From positions 1 through 11,143 of the forward strand of contig JAHENW010000071.1 in NCBI GenBank assembly GCA_018610025.1: 11,143 nt of DNA, given 5' to 3'. Positions 1 through 5,129 of this stretch are shown in pieces. Both the position numbers and the translations under genes were made by a program. Positions within the stretch are counted from its first letter, which is position 1, and each line of letters opens with the position of its first letter. The stretch is from Thermoplasmatota archaeon (GTDB lineage Archaea; Thermoplasmatota; Thermoplasmata; Halarchaeoplasmatales; Halarchaeoplasmataceae). Below the pieces are notes generated by a model, which saw only the letters and a program-made list of their open reading frames with translations, ran no database searches and had not been told where the DNA came from.

Positions 1-181
1 AAAGAAGCACATACCCGATTTCTCCGTGGAATATGAACCGGACGAAAGGCAGAAGACCGCCGATTCTTGGCCCAACACCGTGGACGATTCCAAAGCTAGA
101 GAGGACTGGGACTGGGATCACGAGTACGATTTAGAGAAACTGACCGAGGTCATGCTGGAGAACCTCAGAAAGAAACTTTAG
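1..181 (+). CDS. L-threonine 3-dehydrogenase, NAD-dependent epimerase type (3' end only)
   Basis: Only the last 59 codons are present; the reading frame enters from the left edge and stops at TAG 179-181. The tail reads KKHIPDFSVEYEPDERQ and continues with ADSWPNTVDDSKAREDW, an ADSWP...DDS.AR.DW arrangement. I recognise this as the C-terminus of the short-chain epimerase-like L-threonine dehydrogenases. In that family the enzyme oxidises L-threonine to 2-amino-3-ketobutyrate with NAD+, the first step of threonine breakdown to glycine and acetyl-CoA in the cytoplasm. The nucleotide-binding Rossmann part lies outside the window, so the call rests on the C-terminal signature alone. Another extended SDR sugar epimerase is the main alternative. 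The following gene has its own TATA-like box, so the two are probably separate transcripts. Confidence 0.72.
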   Translation, partial: KKHIPDFSVEYEPDERQKTADSWPNTVDDSKAREDWDWDHEYDLEKLTEVMLENLRKKL

Positions 182-194
182 GCCCTAAAAGGGT

Positions 195-206
195 GGCTTT
201 AAAAAG
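195..206 (+). promoter_or_regulatory. TATA-like box of the RNase H gene
   Basis: The A/T stretch GCTTTAAAAAGG is centred about 22 nt before the ATG at 223. There is no Shine-Dalgarno just upstream of that ATG. This spacing is what is expected for a leaderless archaeal transcript starting at or near the ATG. Confidence 0.5.
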
Positions 207-222
207 GATCAACGGATAGAAT

Positions 223-810
223 ATGATGAACGGAGAAACCATAGAGGTATATACCGACGGGGGCTGTCGAGGAGGTAATCCAGGTGGTGTAGCCGCCTAT
301 GGATTTTTGATCGAAGGTAACGGTTCGATAAAGAAGGATTACGGGATTTTGAAGGAGGGAGAGAGAGCGACGAACAACTATGCCGAATACATGGCCCCCA
401 TAAAAGCACTAGAATGGTTGAAAGATTATGATAAAAAGATTGCAAAGATCGTAGTTAAATCGGACTCGCAGCTTTTGATAAAACAGATGAACGGCGAGTG
501 GTCCGTTAACTCGCAGAGTCTGAGGGAATTATGGGGGAGACTCAACGATCTCACCGAACATTTCGAGAAACAAGATATAGAAGTGGAGTTCGAGCACATC
601 TCCAGGGATGATAACAAGAAAGCCGACGGGCTGGCCAATCTGGCTTTGGATGATTACTTCCTTGCTCAGGAGCTGAAGGATGAGGAGGAGAAAAAGGTCT
701 GTCCCGAGTGTGGCGAGGAGATGGTCGTTCGGGAAGGGAAGTACGGCAAATTCTATGGTTGTACCGGGTATCCAGAGTGTGATCATACTGAGGAATATGA
801 CGGGGAGTGA
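223..810 (+). CDS. rnhA: Ribonuclease HI with C-terminal topoisomerase-type zinc ribbon
   Basis: The 195-residue protein has two parts. Residues 6-145 are a type 1 RNase H fold with the full catalytic set: D12 (VYTDGG), E55 (NNYAEY), D81 (KSDSQLL) and D135 (NKKADGLAN), with H125 in the usual accessory position. Such enzymes cut the RNA strand of RNA/DNA hybrids (primers, R-loops) using two Mg ions. Residues 158-190 form a Cys4 zinc ribbon (C160-P-E-C163 and C180-x5-C186) with the KYGKFYGCTGYPEC pattern of the zinc fingers at the C-terminus of type IA topoisomerases. It presumably adds single-strand or hybrid binding. An acidic linker joins the two. Two ATG codons stand in tandem (223 and 226); 223 fits a leaderless start. 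The RNase H call is secure; the role of the ribbon is inferred. Confidence 0.92.
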   Translation: MMNGETIEVYTDGGCRGGNPGGVAAYGFLIEGNGSIKKDYGILKEGERATNNYAEYMAPIKALEWLKDYDKKIAKIVVKSDSQLLIKQMNGEWSVNSQSLRELWGRLNDLTEHFEKQDIEVEFEHISRDDNKKADGLANLALDDYFLAQELKDEEEKKVCPECGEEMVVREGKYGKFYGCTGYPECDHTEEYDGE

Positions 811-981
811 TCGAGGACTTTCATGCATTTTTAGATAAGGTTGATTAACTCCCTGGTGCGAAGATAAAATAGTTTCGGGAAAATTGCGGAATGAGCCTCT
901 AGCTTTACAATTTATCTCGCTGACGCTCAATAAAGGAAAGATTTTTCTTGTTTTTTAAATTCTCATATCCATTCGAATTAT
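811..981. other. Intergenic stretch with T-runs, no gene seen
   Basis: No convincing reading frame or RNA gene is visible. It lies between the 3' end of the RNase H gene and the 3' end of the minus-strand RNA cluster, so it is a convergent spacer. It contains a plus-strand T-rich tract at 942-957. On the minus strand a short block around 886-903 (GCTAGAGGCTCATT) resembles GCTAGCGCTCATT in unit B. This may be a further eroded relic, but the match is too short to be sure. Confidence 0.5.
942..957 (+). terminator. T-rich tract, possible terminator for the RNase H transcript
   Basis: TTTTTCTTGTTTTTT on the plus strand has no strong stem before it. Archaeal termination often relies on T-runs alone, but this one lies about 130 nt beyond the stop codon, so the assignment is tentative. 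Confidence 0.35.
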
Positions 982-987
982 AAAAAA
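982..987 (-). terminator. T6 run ending the minus-strand tRNA-Ser cluster
   Basis: Six T residues on the minus strand directly follow the CCTCGGCG end of unit C. A base-paired 3' end followed by a T-run is a good archaeal termination signal for the tRNA cluster transcript or for unit C alone. Confidence 0.55.
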
Positions 988-1071
988 CGCCGAGGAGGAG
1001 ACGAACAAACCTACGGTTTGTGAGCCCGGGGAATCTCTGATTCCCCTCTGTTTTCGAATCGACAACTCGGC
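988..1071 (-). ncRNA. tRNA-Ser-like structured unit C (pseudo-tRNA or small RNA)
   Basis: On the minus strand this 84-nt element begins GCCGAG and ends TCTCCTCCTCGGCG. Those last 14 nt are identical to the last 14 nt of the adjacent tRNA-Ser, including the discriminator-like G. GTTCG, as in a T-loop, sits just before them. The middle is not that of a tRNA. It has two strong hairpins: GGGGAATC/GATTCCCC (8 bp, loop AGA, 1046-1028) and ACAAACC/GGTTTGT (7 bp, loop GTA, 1021-1005). No 7-nt anticodon loop can be drawn. The first hairpin is related to the one in units A and B, with changed but still paired bases. A T6 run follows. It may be a decayed tRNA-Ser or a tRNA-derived small RNA; the paired changes favour a structure that is kept. 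Confidence 0.5.
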
Positions 1072-1091
1072 GCGAATGACGAAGAAATGAG

Positions 1092-1178
1092 CGCCGAGGA
1101 GGAGATTCGAACTCCTGAGGTGCAAAGCACCAGTGGCTCTCGAGGCCACCGCCTTAGGCCGGACTTAGCTACCTCGGC
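1092..1178 (-). tRNA. tRNA-Ser(CGA)
   Basis: Read on the minus strand, the acceptor stem is GCCGAGG/CCTCGGC with discriminator G at 1092, as expected for archaeal tRNA-Ser. The anticodon arm is GTGGC-CTCGAGA-GCCAC, giving anticodon CGA (reads UCG). The T arm is AGGAG-TTCGAAT-CTCCT. A long variable arm, GGTGCTTTGCACC, sits between the anticodon and T arms, as in serine tRNAs. CCA is not encoded. No intron is seen. A TATA-like CATTTAAC at 1203-1210 lies about 28 nt upstream. The D-arm segment AAGTCCGGCCTA and the upstream leader recur in units A and B, so this gene has been a source or a product of local duplication. Confidence 0.95.
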
Positions 1179-1195
1179 TTGTGTGAGTAGAAAAG
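1167..1195 (-). repeat. 29-bp direct repeat, copy 1 (tRNA-Ser leader plus 5' end)
   Basis: On the minus strand this contains the 17-nt leader CTTTTCTACTCACACAA and the first 12 nt of the tRNA, GCCGAGGTAGCT. It is identical to 1356-1384. The repeat ends where the tRNA D-arm and unit B diverge. Confidence 0.9.
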
Positions 1196-1202
1196 CAAGT
1201 GA

Positions 1203-1210
1203 GTTAAATG
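1203..1210 (-). promoter_or_regulatory. TATA-like box upstream of tRNA-Ser
   Basis: CATTTAAC on the minus strand is centred about 28 nt before the first tRNA base. The sequence between it and the tRNA (CTTTTCTACTCACACAA next to the gene) is repeated exactly before unit B. Confidence 0.45.
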
Positions 1211-1230
1211 GTTTTTCTTAGTCTTTTGGA

Positions 1231-1367
1231 AGGGCACCGCCGTTTTCGAGCTCACTAGTTCGAAAACAGTTGGAACAGGGTTCCAACATGTAGGCCGGAC
1301 TTTCCGCAATGAGCGCTAGCGAATGAGGGCGTAGAGGAATTTTTAATTCCTTGAGAGCTACCTCGGC
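1231..1367 (-). ncRNA. tRNA-Ser-like structured unit B
   Basis: On the minus strand it starts with the same 12 nt as the tRNA (GCCGAGGTAGCT, 1367-1356). Then come 53 unrelated nt and then AAGTCCGGCCTA (1302-1291), which in the tRNA directly follows those 12 nt. The inserted part has a hairpin AGGAATT-AAA-AATTCCT (1351-1335). Further on are two more perfect hairpins: GTTGGAAC-CCT-GTTCCAAC (1287-1269) and GTTTTCGA/TCGAAAAC (1267-1242, 10-nt loop). No anticodon arm and no tRNA 3' half follow. A TATA-like AATTTATC at 1393-1400 lies about 29 nt upstream, so it may be transcribed separately. The 3' end is uncertain; I set it after the last hairpin. Function unknown. Confidence 0.5.
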
Positions 1368-1384
1368 TTGTGTGAGTAGAAAAG
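1356..1384 (-). repeat. 29-bp direct repeat, copy 2 (leader plus 5' end of unit B)
   Basis: Exact copy of 1167-1195. It places the same leader and the same first 12 nt (GCCGAGGTAGCT) in front of unit B, which points to tandem duplication of a tRNA-Ser promoter and 5' end. Confidence 0.9.
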
Positions 1385-1392
1385 AGAAACAG

Positions 1393-1400
1393 GATAAATT
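1393..1400 (-). promoter_or_regulatory. TATA-like box upstream of unit B
   Basis: AATTTATC on the minus strand is centred about 29 nt before the GCCGAGG start of unit B. This is the same geometry as the box before tRNA-Ser. Confidence 0.4.
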
Positions 1401-1425
1401 GTTTTCGTTTCGTATCTAAAGAAGG

Positions 1426-1505
1426 TAGGCCAGACTTTCCGCAGGGAGCGATAGCTCACGAGGGGGTAGAGGAATCTTTGTTGATTCCTCGAGAGGTACC
1501 TCGGC
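1426..1505 (-). ncRNA. tRNA-Ser-like structured unit A
   Basis: This is the most upstream of the three units on the minus strand. It begins GCCGAGGTACCT, carries a 56-nt insertion and then AAGTCTGGCCTA, so it lines up with unit B along its whole length. Its hairpin GAGGAATC-AACAAA-GATTCCTC (1490-1469) matches the unit B hairpin with a C-G pair in place of T-A. It matches the unit C hairpin with A-T in place of G-C. Such paired changes support a conserved RNA structure. TGCGGAAAGTCTGG near its 3' end resembles the P4 strand of RNase P RNA, but no partner strand is present. A/T-rich promoter-like sequence (CTTAAATAAG, 1535-1544) lies upstream. The 3' end is not defined. Confidence 0.5.
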
Positions 1506-1534
1506 TTGTTTGCTGGTTATTCATATCTAAGTAT

Positions 1535-1544
1535 CTTATTTAAG
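1535..1544 (-). promoter_or_regulatory. Possible promoter element upstream of unit A
   Basis: CTTAAATAAG is TATA-like but lies about 35 nt before unit A, somewhat far. Another A/T block at 1519-1529 is too close. The assignment is tentative. Confidence 0.25.
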
Positions 1545-1563
1545 AATTGAGCCCTTTATCCGC

Positions 1564-1576
1564 TAATATATATACC
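1564..1576 (+). promoter_or_regulatory. TATA box of the PLD/lamin-tail gene
   Basis: TAATATATATACC is centred about 30 nt before ATG 1600. A Shine-Dalgarno GGAGG at 1590-1594 lies 5 nt before that ATG, so the transcript would have a very short leader carrying the ribosome site. Confidence 0.6.
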
Positions 1577-1599
1577 CCCTCTCCATACGGGAGGTGAGC

Positions 1600-3606
1600 A
1601 TGAAGAGATATGTGATAATACTGATATTATTGATACTGTTCACACCTGCATCGGTTTCCGCCGGGGAAGGAGACAATGTGAAGATAACCGAGGTCTACTA
1701 CCGCGAGAACCCAGGCAGCGAATACATCGTCATCGAGAACTGGGGAGAATCAGTGAATATCGAAGACTGGATACTCGACGATGGAGAGGGATGGATGGAG
1801 CTTCCTGATATGACTCTGAAAAGCGGAGAACGATTGGTGATCTCTGAAGATGATAAGTATAAGGACGTATGGAGGGAGGAGCCGGACCTTACATGGAAGG
1901 ATGACCTTTCAAAGGGTGGAACCTTCGAATTGGCCACTGACGGGGACGGATTGTTGTTAAAGAACGAGCAGGGAAAAGTAGTGGATTCCTTCTACTACGG
2001 AGACACGACCATCGGAAAAGGGTGGGAGGGAGAACCTTGTGCCAAGGCAGGGTATGGAGTCTTCGCGAAAAGGAAGAAAAAAGATACTGACCGGAGGGAT
2101 GACTGGAATTGGACTAGAGATTGGAAGGTGGGGATATCAAATTTCAGTGCAGAGACCTTCAGTTTTCGAGGGAACTGCACGGTCTTCTCGTCACCAGATT
2201 CCTCGCTCCCCGCCCTTGAAGATTACCTAGACGGTGTCGAGAACTCACTCTCTATTGCCGTATATCAGATCGAAAGCGGGCGTATCGCTAGAAAATTGAT
2301 GAACATGTCGGAAGATGGAGTGGATATCAGGGTACTCGTAGAATCCGGTCCGGTGGGCGGTTTGACCAGGGAAGAGTCGTACTGCCTTTCCCTTTTGAAA
2401 AAAGAGGGGGTAGAGGTAGCCCTACACGGAAAAGATTACTCGCCGTACCCGTACCTGCACTGCAAGTACATGGTGGCGGATAACCGATCGGTACTGGTTA
2501 CGTCGGAGAATCTGGGCAATACCGGTTTCCCACACGATACCAGTTGCGGAAACAGGGGATGGGGTGCGGTTTTGGAAGATAAAGATTTGGCGAACTATTA
2601 CTCCTCCGTATTTAAGGAAGACTGGTACTTCAGCGAAGAGTACGAGCAGGTGGATATATCCAACGTGACTCAAGAAGAGATGTTCAGTGGATATAGGCCC
2701 AGATACGAGAAAAAAAGCATTTCCGGCAGTTTTGAGGTGATGCCGGTCCTCTCACCCGATACATCCATGGCCCGAGATACCATCCTCGGTATGATCGATT
2801 CTGCCGAGAGTTCTATATACGTCCAGCAGTTCTACGCCTACAATTGGGGCGGTAGAGAGAATCCGTACATAGAGAATCTGATCCAGGCGGCTAAAAGAGG
2901 AGTAGAGGTGGATGTTCTCTTAGATTCTACTTGGTACAACGTACAGGAGAACGTGAGCGACAACGATGATACGATCGAAAGGTTGAATCAGTTGTCCTTT
3001 GAAAAAGATATATCCCTAGAGGCCAGGTTGATAGACGATGAACATGGCTTCGCCAAGGTGCACAATAAGGGGATGATAGTCGATGAGAAGGAGGTTCTCA
3101 TCTCCAGTATAAACTGGAACTCCAATTCCGTTCTTCAGAACAGGGAGACCGGGATGGTAATCAGGAGCAAGAAAGTGGGCTCATATTTCTCAAAAATATT
3201 TCAAAACGATTGGAGGAGCGATGTAGTATCGCCCATAGCGGACGCTGGAAGGAATAGGAGTATAGAAGTTGGTGAGATAGTCACATTCACGGGTGTCTGT
3301 TCATGGGATGATCAGCAAATAAGAGAATACAGGTGGGACCTTGACGGGGATGGGAGGTTCGAGGAGGAGGGGGAAAACGTTTCGAAGGTATATAGCAGAC
3401 CTGGTCAGTACAGGGTAAGACTGTTGGTGAAGGACTACGAAGGCAATACGGATTCCGATCTTATCTTTGTAGATGTAGAGAAATCTAGCGATACTCACTT
3501 CTTCAGAAAGGATGAAGAAGGACCGCCCTATCTAGTGGCCCTTCTCCTCTGTATCATCATCCTGACCCCCGTCGGGATATACTATCTACGATGCGTAAGA
3601 GATTAA
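1600..3606 (+). CDS. Secreted membrane-anchored lamin-tail, double phospholipase D and PKD domain protein
   Basis: 668 residues from ATG 1600, chosen because GGAGG lies 5 nt upstream; the in-frame GTG at 1594 overlaps that site. Order of parts: signal peptide (KRYVIILILLILF, cleavage near VSA-GE); lamin-tail beta domain at about 25-160; two phospholipase D-type halves. The first carries HCKYMVAD (H287, K289, D294) and N304. The second carries HNKGMIVD (H488, K490, D495) and N505. Both follow the HxKx4D pattern, although the usual Gly before the Asn is replaced (TSEN, SSIN). A PKD domain follows at about 545-628 (EYRWDLDGDG), then a C-terminal membrane helix at about 644-664 with a basic tail. 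Family knowledge: two HKD halves make one active site that cuts phosphodiesters in lipids or nucleic acids. A lamin-tail domain next to PLD suggests an extracellular nuclease or DNA-binding surface enzyme. The substrate is not shown by the sequence. Confidence 0.88.
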   Translation: MKRYVIILILLILFTPASVSAGEGDNVKITEVYYRENPGSEYIVIENWGESVNIEDWILDDGEGWMELPDMTLKSGERLVISEDDKYKDVWREEPDLTWKDDLSKGGTFELATDGDGLLLKNEQGKVVDSFYYGDTTIGKGWEGEPCAKAGYGVFAKRKKKDTDRRDDWNWTRDWKVGISNFSAETFSFRGNCTVFSSPDSSLPALEDYLDGVENSLSIAVYQIESGRIARKLMNMSEDGVDIRVLVESGPVGGLTREESYCLSLLKKEGVEVALHGKDYSPYPYLHCKYMVADNRSVLVTSENLGNTGFPHDTSCGNRGWGAVLEDKDLANYYSSVFKEDWYFSEEYEQVDISNVTQEEMFSGYRPRYEKKSISGSFEVMPVLSPDTSMARDTILGMIDSAESSIYVQQFYAYNWGGRENPYIENLIQAAKRGVEVDVLLDSTWYNVQENVSDNDDTIERLNQLSFEKDISLEARLIDDEHGFAKVHNKGMIVDEKEVLISSINWNSNSVLQNRETGMVIRSKKVGSYFSKIFQNDWRSDVVSPIADAGRNRSIEVGEIVTFTGVCSWDDQQIREYRWDLDGDGRFEEEGENVSKVYSRPGQYRVRLLVKDYEGNTDSDLIFVDVEKSSDTHFFRKDEEGPPYLVALLLCIIILTPVGIYYLRCVRD

Positions 3607-4664
3607 CAGATCCTGGGTACTGGATCACCGGTTGGTGGTTCCATTATCCTTCTTCCGCCCACCTCTGTCTCCAACACCAGGTCCTTGATATCTTCTTTCA
3701 CCTCGCCTATTATCTGGGCGTCCTTTCCCCTTTCAGTTTCCCTCATCCTTTTCACGACTTTCTCCGCCCTAGAGGGATGAACGGCCAGTATCATCTTACC
3801 TTCATTTCCGATGTTCAGCGGGTCTATTCCCAACATCTCACTGGCTGAACTCACCCATTCCTTGATCGGAATCTTTTTTTCCCGGACTACCACGCCGAGG
3901 TCAGATTTTTCGGACCATTCGTTCAAGGCGTTAGCTAGGCCTCCTCTCGTCGGATCTTTAGCGGATGCAACTCCCCCCCCTCTTAAGGCCTCGCCCATGA
4001 GGTCGATCAGGGGAGCTACATCACTTTTTACATCACCCTGAAAGCCGTAACCTTCCCGCTGAGAGAGGATCGTGATACCGTGGTCACCCATGGAGCCAGA
4101 TACGATTATCTTATCCCCGTCACTCAAGTTGTCATCAGACAGCCATCTTTTCTTTCTTCCTCCAGCCAGCTCCAGGTTCTCATCCATGAGATGATGGCGT
4201 TTACCCACTGCGGTCGTTGTCAAGATGGGTTCGTCCAGGTCATCCTTTTCTACAACTTTGGTGTCTCCAGTGACCACAGGGACCTCGACTTTCTCTGCAG
4301 TTCTCGCCGCACTCTTGAATATCTTCCTGAAGCGGTTGATCGATGTTCCCTCTGGGATGACCGCAGCCAGGGCGATAGCTACCGGTTTCCCCCCCAGTGC
4401 CAGTATATCATTTATAGTGCCCGAGATGGACAACTTTCCTAGGTCTCCTCCAGGGAAAAAGATCGGTTTGACGGTGTGGCCGTCTGTGGTGAACACCATA
4501 TTGTCTATCACGGCAGAATCGTCAAGTCCTTGGAGAGAGACCTCGCCAATCTCACTATCAAAAAGAGGAAGTATTTCATCCCTGATCAATCTCTCCATCT
4601 GCTTCCCACCAGCCCCCTGATCCATGGTTATGAATTCTGAATCGTCGAGGTCTGTGTCTTCCAT
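3603..4664 (-). CDS. hypE: HypE, [NiFe]-hydrogenase maturation carbamoyl dehydratase
   Basis: 353 residues from ATG 4664; a GTG 15 bases further upstream is possible but has no support. A TATA-like AAGTAATATACC about 28 nt upstream makes ATG 4664 a leaderless start. The protein is of the AIR synthase/PurM superfamily: MDQGAGG at 14-20, LDDSAV at 47-52, TTDGHTVKP at 59-67, PGGDLGKLSISG at 71-82, TGDTKVVEK for nucleotide binding, and DPTRGGLANALNEW. It ends in VPRIC; the C-terminal Cys (C353) of HypE is carbamoylated by HypF and then dehydrated with ATP to a thiocyanate that supplies CN to the Fe of the hydrogenase active site. Length and C-terminus are normal. No other hyp gene lies nearby, so the rest of the maturation set must be elsewhere. 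It converges with the PLD gene and the two stop codons overlap. Confidence 0.95.
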   Translation of the reverse strand: MEDTDLDDSEFITMDQGAGGKQMERLIRDEILPLFDSEIGEVSLQGLDDSAVIDNMVFTTDGHTVKPIFFPGGDLGKLSISGTINDILALGGKPVAIALAAVIPEGTSINRFRKIFKSAARTAEKVEVPVVTGDTKVVEKDDLDEPILTTTAVGKRHHLMDENLELAGGRKKRWLSDDNLSDGDKIIVSGSMGDHGITILSQREGYGFQGDVKSDVAPLIDLMGEALRGGGVASAKDPTRGGLANALNEWSEKSDLGVVVREKKIPIKEWVSSASEMLGIDPLNIGNEGKMILAVHPSRAEKVVKRMRETERGKDAQIIGEVKEDIKDLVLETEVGGRRIMEPPTGDPVPRIC

Positions 4665-4685
4665 AAAAAAACAGCACACATTCGT

Positions 4686-4697
4686 GGTATATTACTT
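4686..4697 (-). promoter_or_regulatory. TATA box of hypE
   Basis: Minus-strand AAGTAATATACC is centred about 28 nt before ATG 4664, with no Shine-Dalgarno between them. This fits a leaderless transcript. Confidence 0.55.
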
Positions 4698-4710
4698 TGT
4701 CGTCGGTAAG

Positions 4711-4720
4711 CTTTTTAAGC
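4711..4720 (+). promoter_or_regulatory. TATA-like box of the small membrane protein gene
   Basis: CTTTTTAAGC is centred about 26 nt before GTG 4742. It lies back to back with the hypE promoter in a divergent spacer of under 80 bases. Confidence 0.45.
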
Positions 4721-4741
4721 GGCCTTCTTCATCGAAAAGTC

Positions 4742-4927
4742 GTGAAGAGAATACATCTCCTTAGTGCCGTCATCGGCGTTATTTTTGGTATCGTTTCCAC
4801 CCTTCTATTGATATTTTTGAGGGCGAAAGGGGTGATAGCGATAATCGTTCTCTGGACATTGGTTCCAGTATTGATTAAGAAGGGGGTGGACAGGGTGAAA
4901 AAGTTCAAAAATGGGAAAAAAACTTAA
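4742..4927 (+). CDS. Small two-helix membrane protein, function unknown
   Basis: 61 residues if it starts at GTG 4742, which sits where a leaderless transcript from the TATA-like box at 4711-4720 would begin. A TTG at 4697 would give 76 residues but lies upstream of that box. Two hydrophobic segments, at about residues 5-25 (LLSAVIGVIFGIVSTLLLIF) and 28-45 (VIAIIVLWTLVPVLI), are separated by a short basic turn (LRAKG). A strongly basic tail (KKGVDRVKKFKNGKK) follows and should stay in the cytoplasm. I do not recognise a family. It is divergent from hypE and is followed by a separate promoter, so it looks monocistronic. It could be over-called, but its codon use and hydrophobic pattern look genuine. 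Confidence 0.55.
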   Translation: MKRIHLLSAVIGVIFGIVSTLLLIFLRAKGVIAIIVLWTLVPVLIKKGVDRVKKFKNGKKT

Positions 4928-5002
4928 ATAGGAGGATTCGGAAGGTATACAATTGGAGATATTAGCGCATTGGTAAGAAAAAAATATCGGTTAGATAAAA
5001 AC

Positions 5003-5012
5003 ATTTATAATG
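5003..5012 (+). promoter_or_regulatory. TATA box upstream of the coiled-coil RecA-like gene
   Basis: ATTTATAATG is centred 24 nt before ATG 5031 and 62 nt before ATG 5069. The expected transcript start therefore coincides with ATG 5031, leaving about 38 nt of leader before the main gene. Confidence 0.6.
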
Positions 5013-5030
5013 TCGTACTTTTTCTTATCA

Positions 5031-5129
5031 ATGCAAATAACTACCAGTTGCGGAGAAAAGTGTAAAAAATGTCAGGAAGTTCTCAAGGTGGCTCTACCGG
5101 AAAGGACAGTTCCTCTAAAGAGTCTTTAG
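5031..5129 (+). CDS. Possible leaderless 32-residue Cys-containing upstream ORF
   Basis: This frame begins with ATG at the position where transcription from the TATA box at 5003-5012 should start. It reads MQITTSCGEKCKKCQEV and runs 32 codons to TAG 5127-5129. It overlaps the first 20 codons of the next gene in another frame. Three Cys (C7, C11, C14) in CxxxCxxC spacing followed by basic residues could bind a metal, but a fourth ligand is missing. It could be a true small protein, an upstream frame that tunes translation of the next gene, or chance. The only support is the promoter geometry. Confidence 0.25.
   Translation: MQITTSCGEKCKKCQEVLKVALPERTVPLKSL

Noticed and set aside
955..1149. 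64-codon minus-strand reading frame across the tRNA gene
   Set aside because: It overlaps tRNA-Ser and unit C; structured RNA explains the open frame.
1291..1505. RNase P RNA gene, from GCGGAAAGTCCGGCC in unit B and the related block in unit A
   Set aside because: The block resembles the P4 5' strand (GAGGAAAGTCCGG) of RNase P RNA, but there are two copies, no ACAGAA...GGCTTA partner strand on this side, and the AAGTCCGGCCTA part is explained by shared tRNA-Ser D-arm sequence.
988..1505. CRISPR array or regular direct repeats
   Set aside because: The repeats are few, unequal in length and spacing, and clearly related to the tRNA-Ser gene.
988..1505. Integrated element bounded by tRNA att sites
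   Set aside because: The 14-bp 3' tRNA duplication is suggestive, but only about 90 bp lie between the copies and no integrase or element gene is present, so it can at most be a relic.
4080..4620. Plus-strand reading frames of 120 and 131 codons opposite hypE
   Set aside because: They are antisense shadows of hypE, with no ribosome site and no recognisable protein pattern.
4697..4741. Longer start (TTG 4697) for the small membrane protein
   Set aside because: It lies upstream of the likely TATA box at 4711-4720, and the extra residues add no recognisable feature; GTG 4742 fits the promoter spacing.
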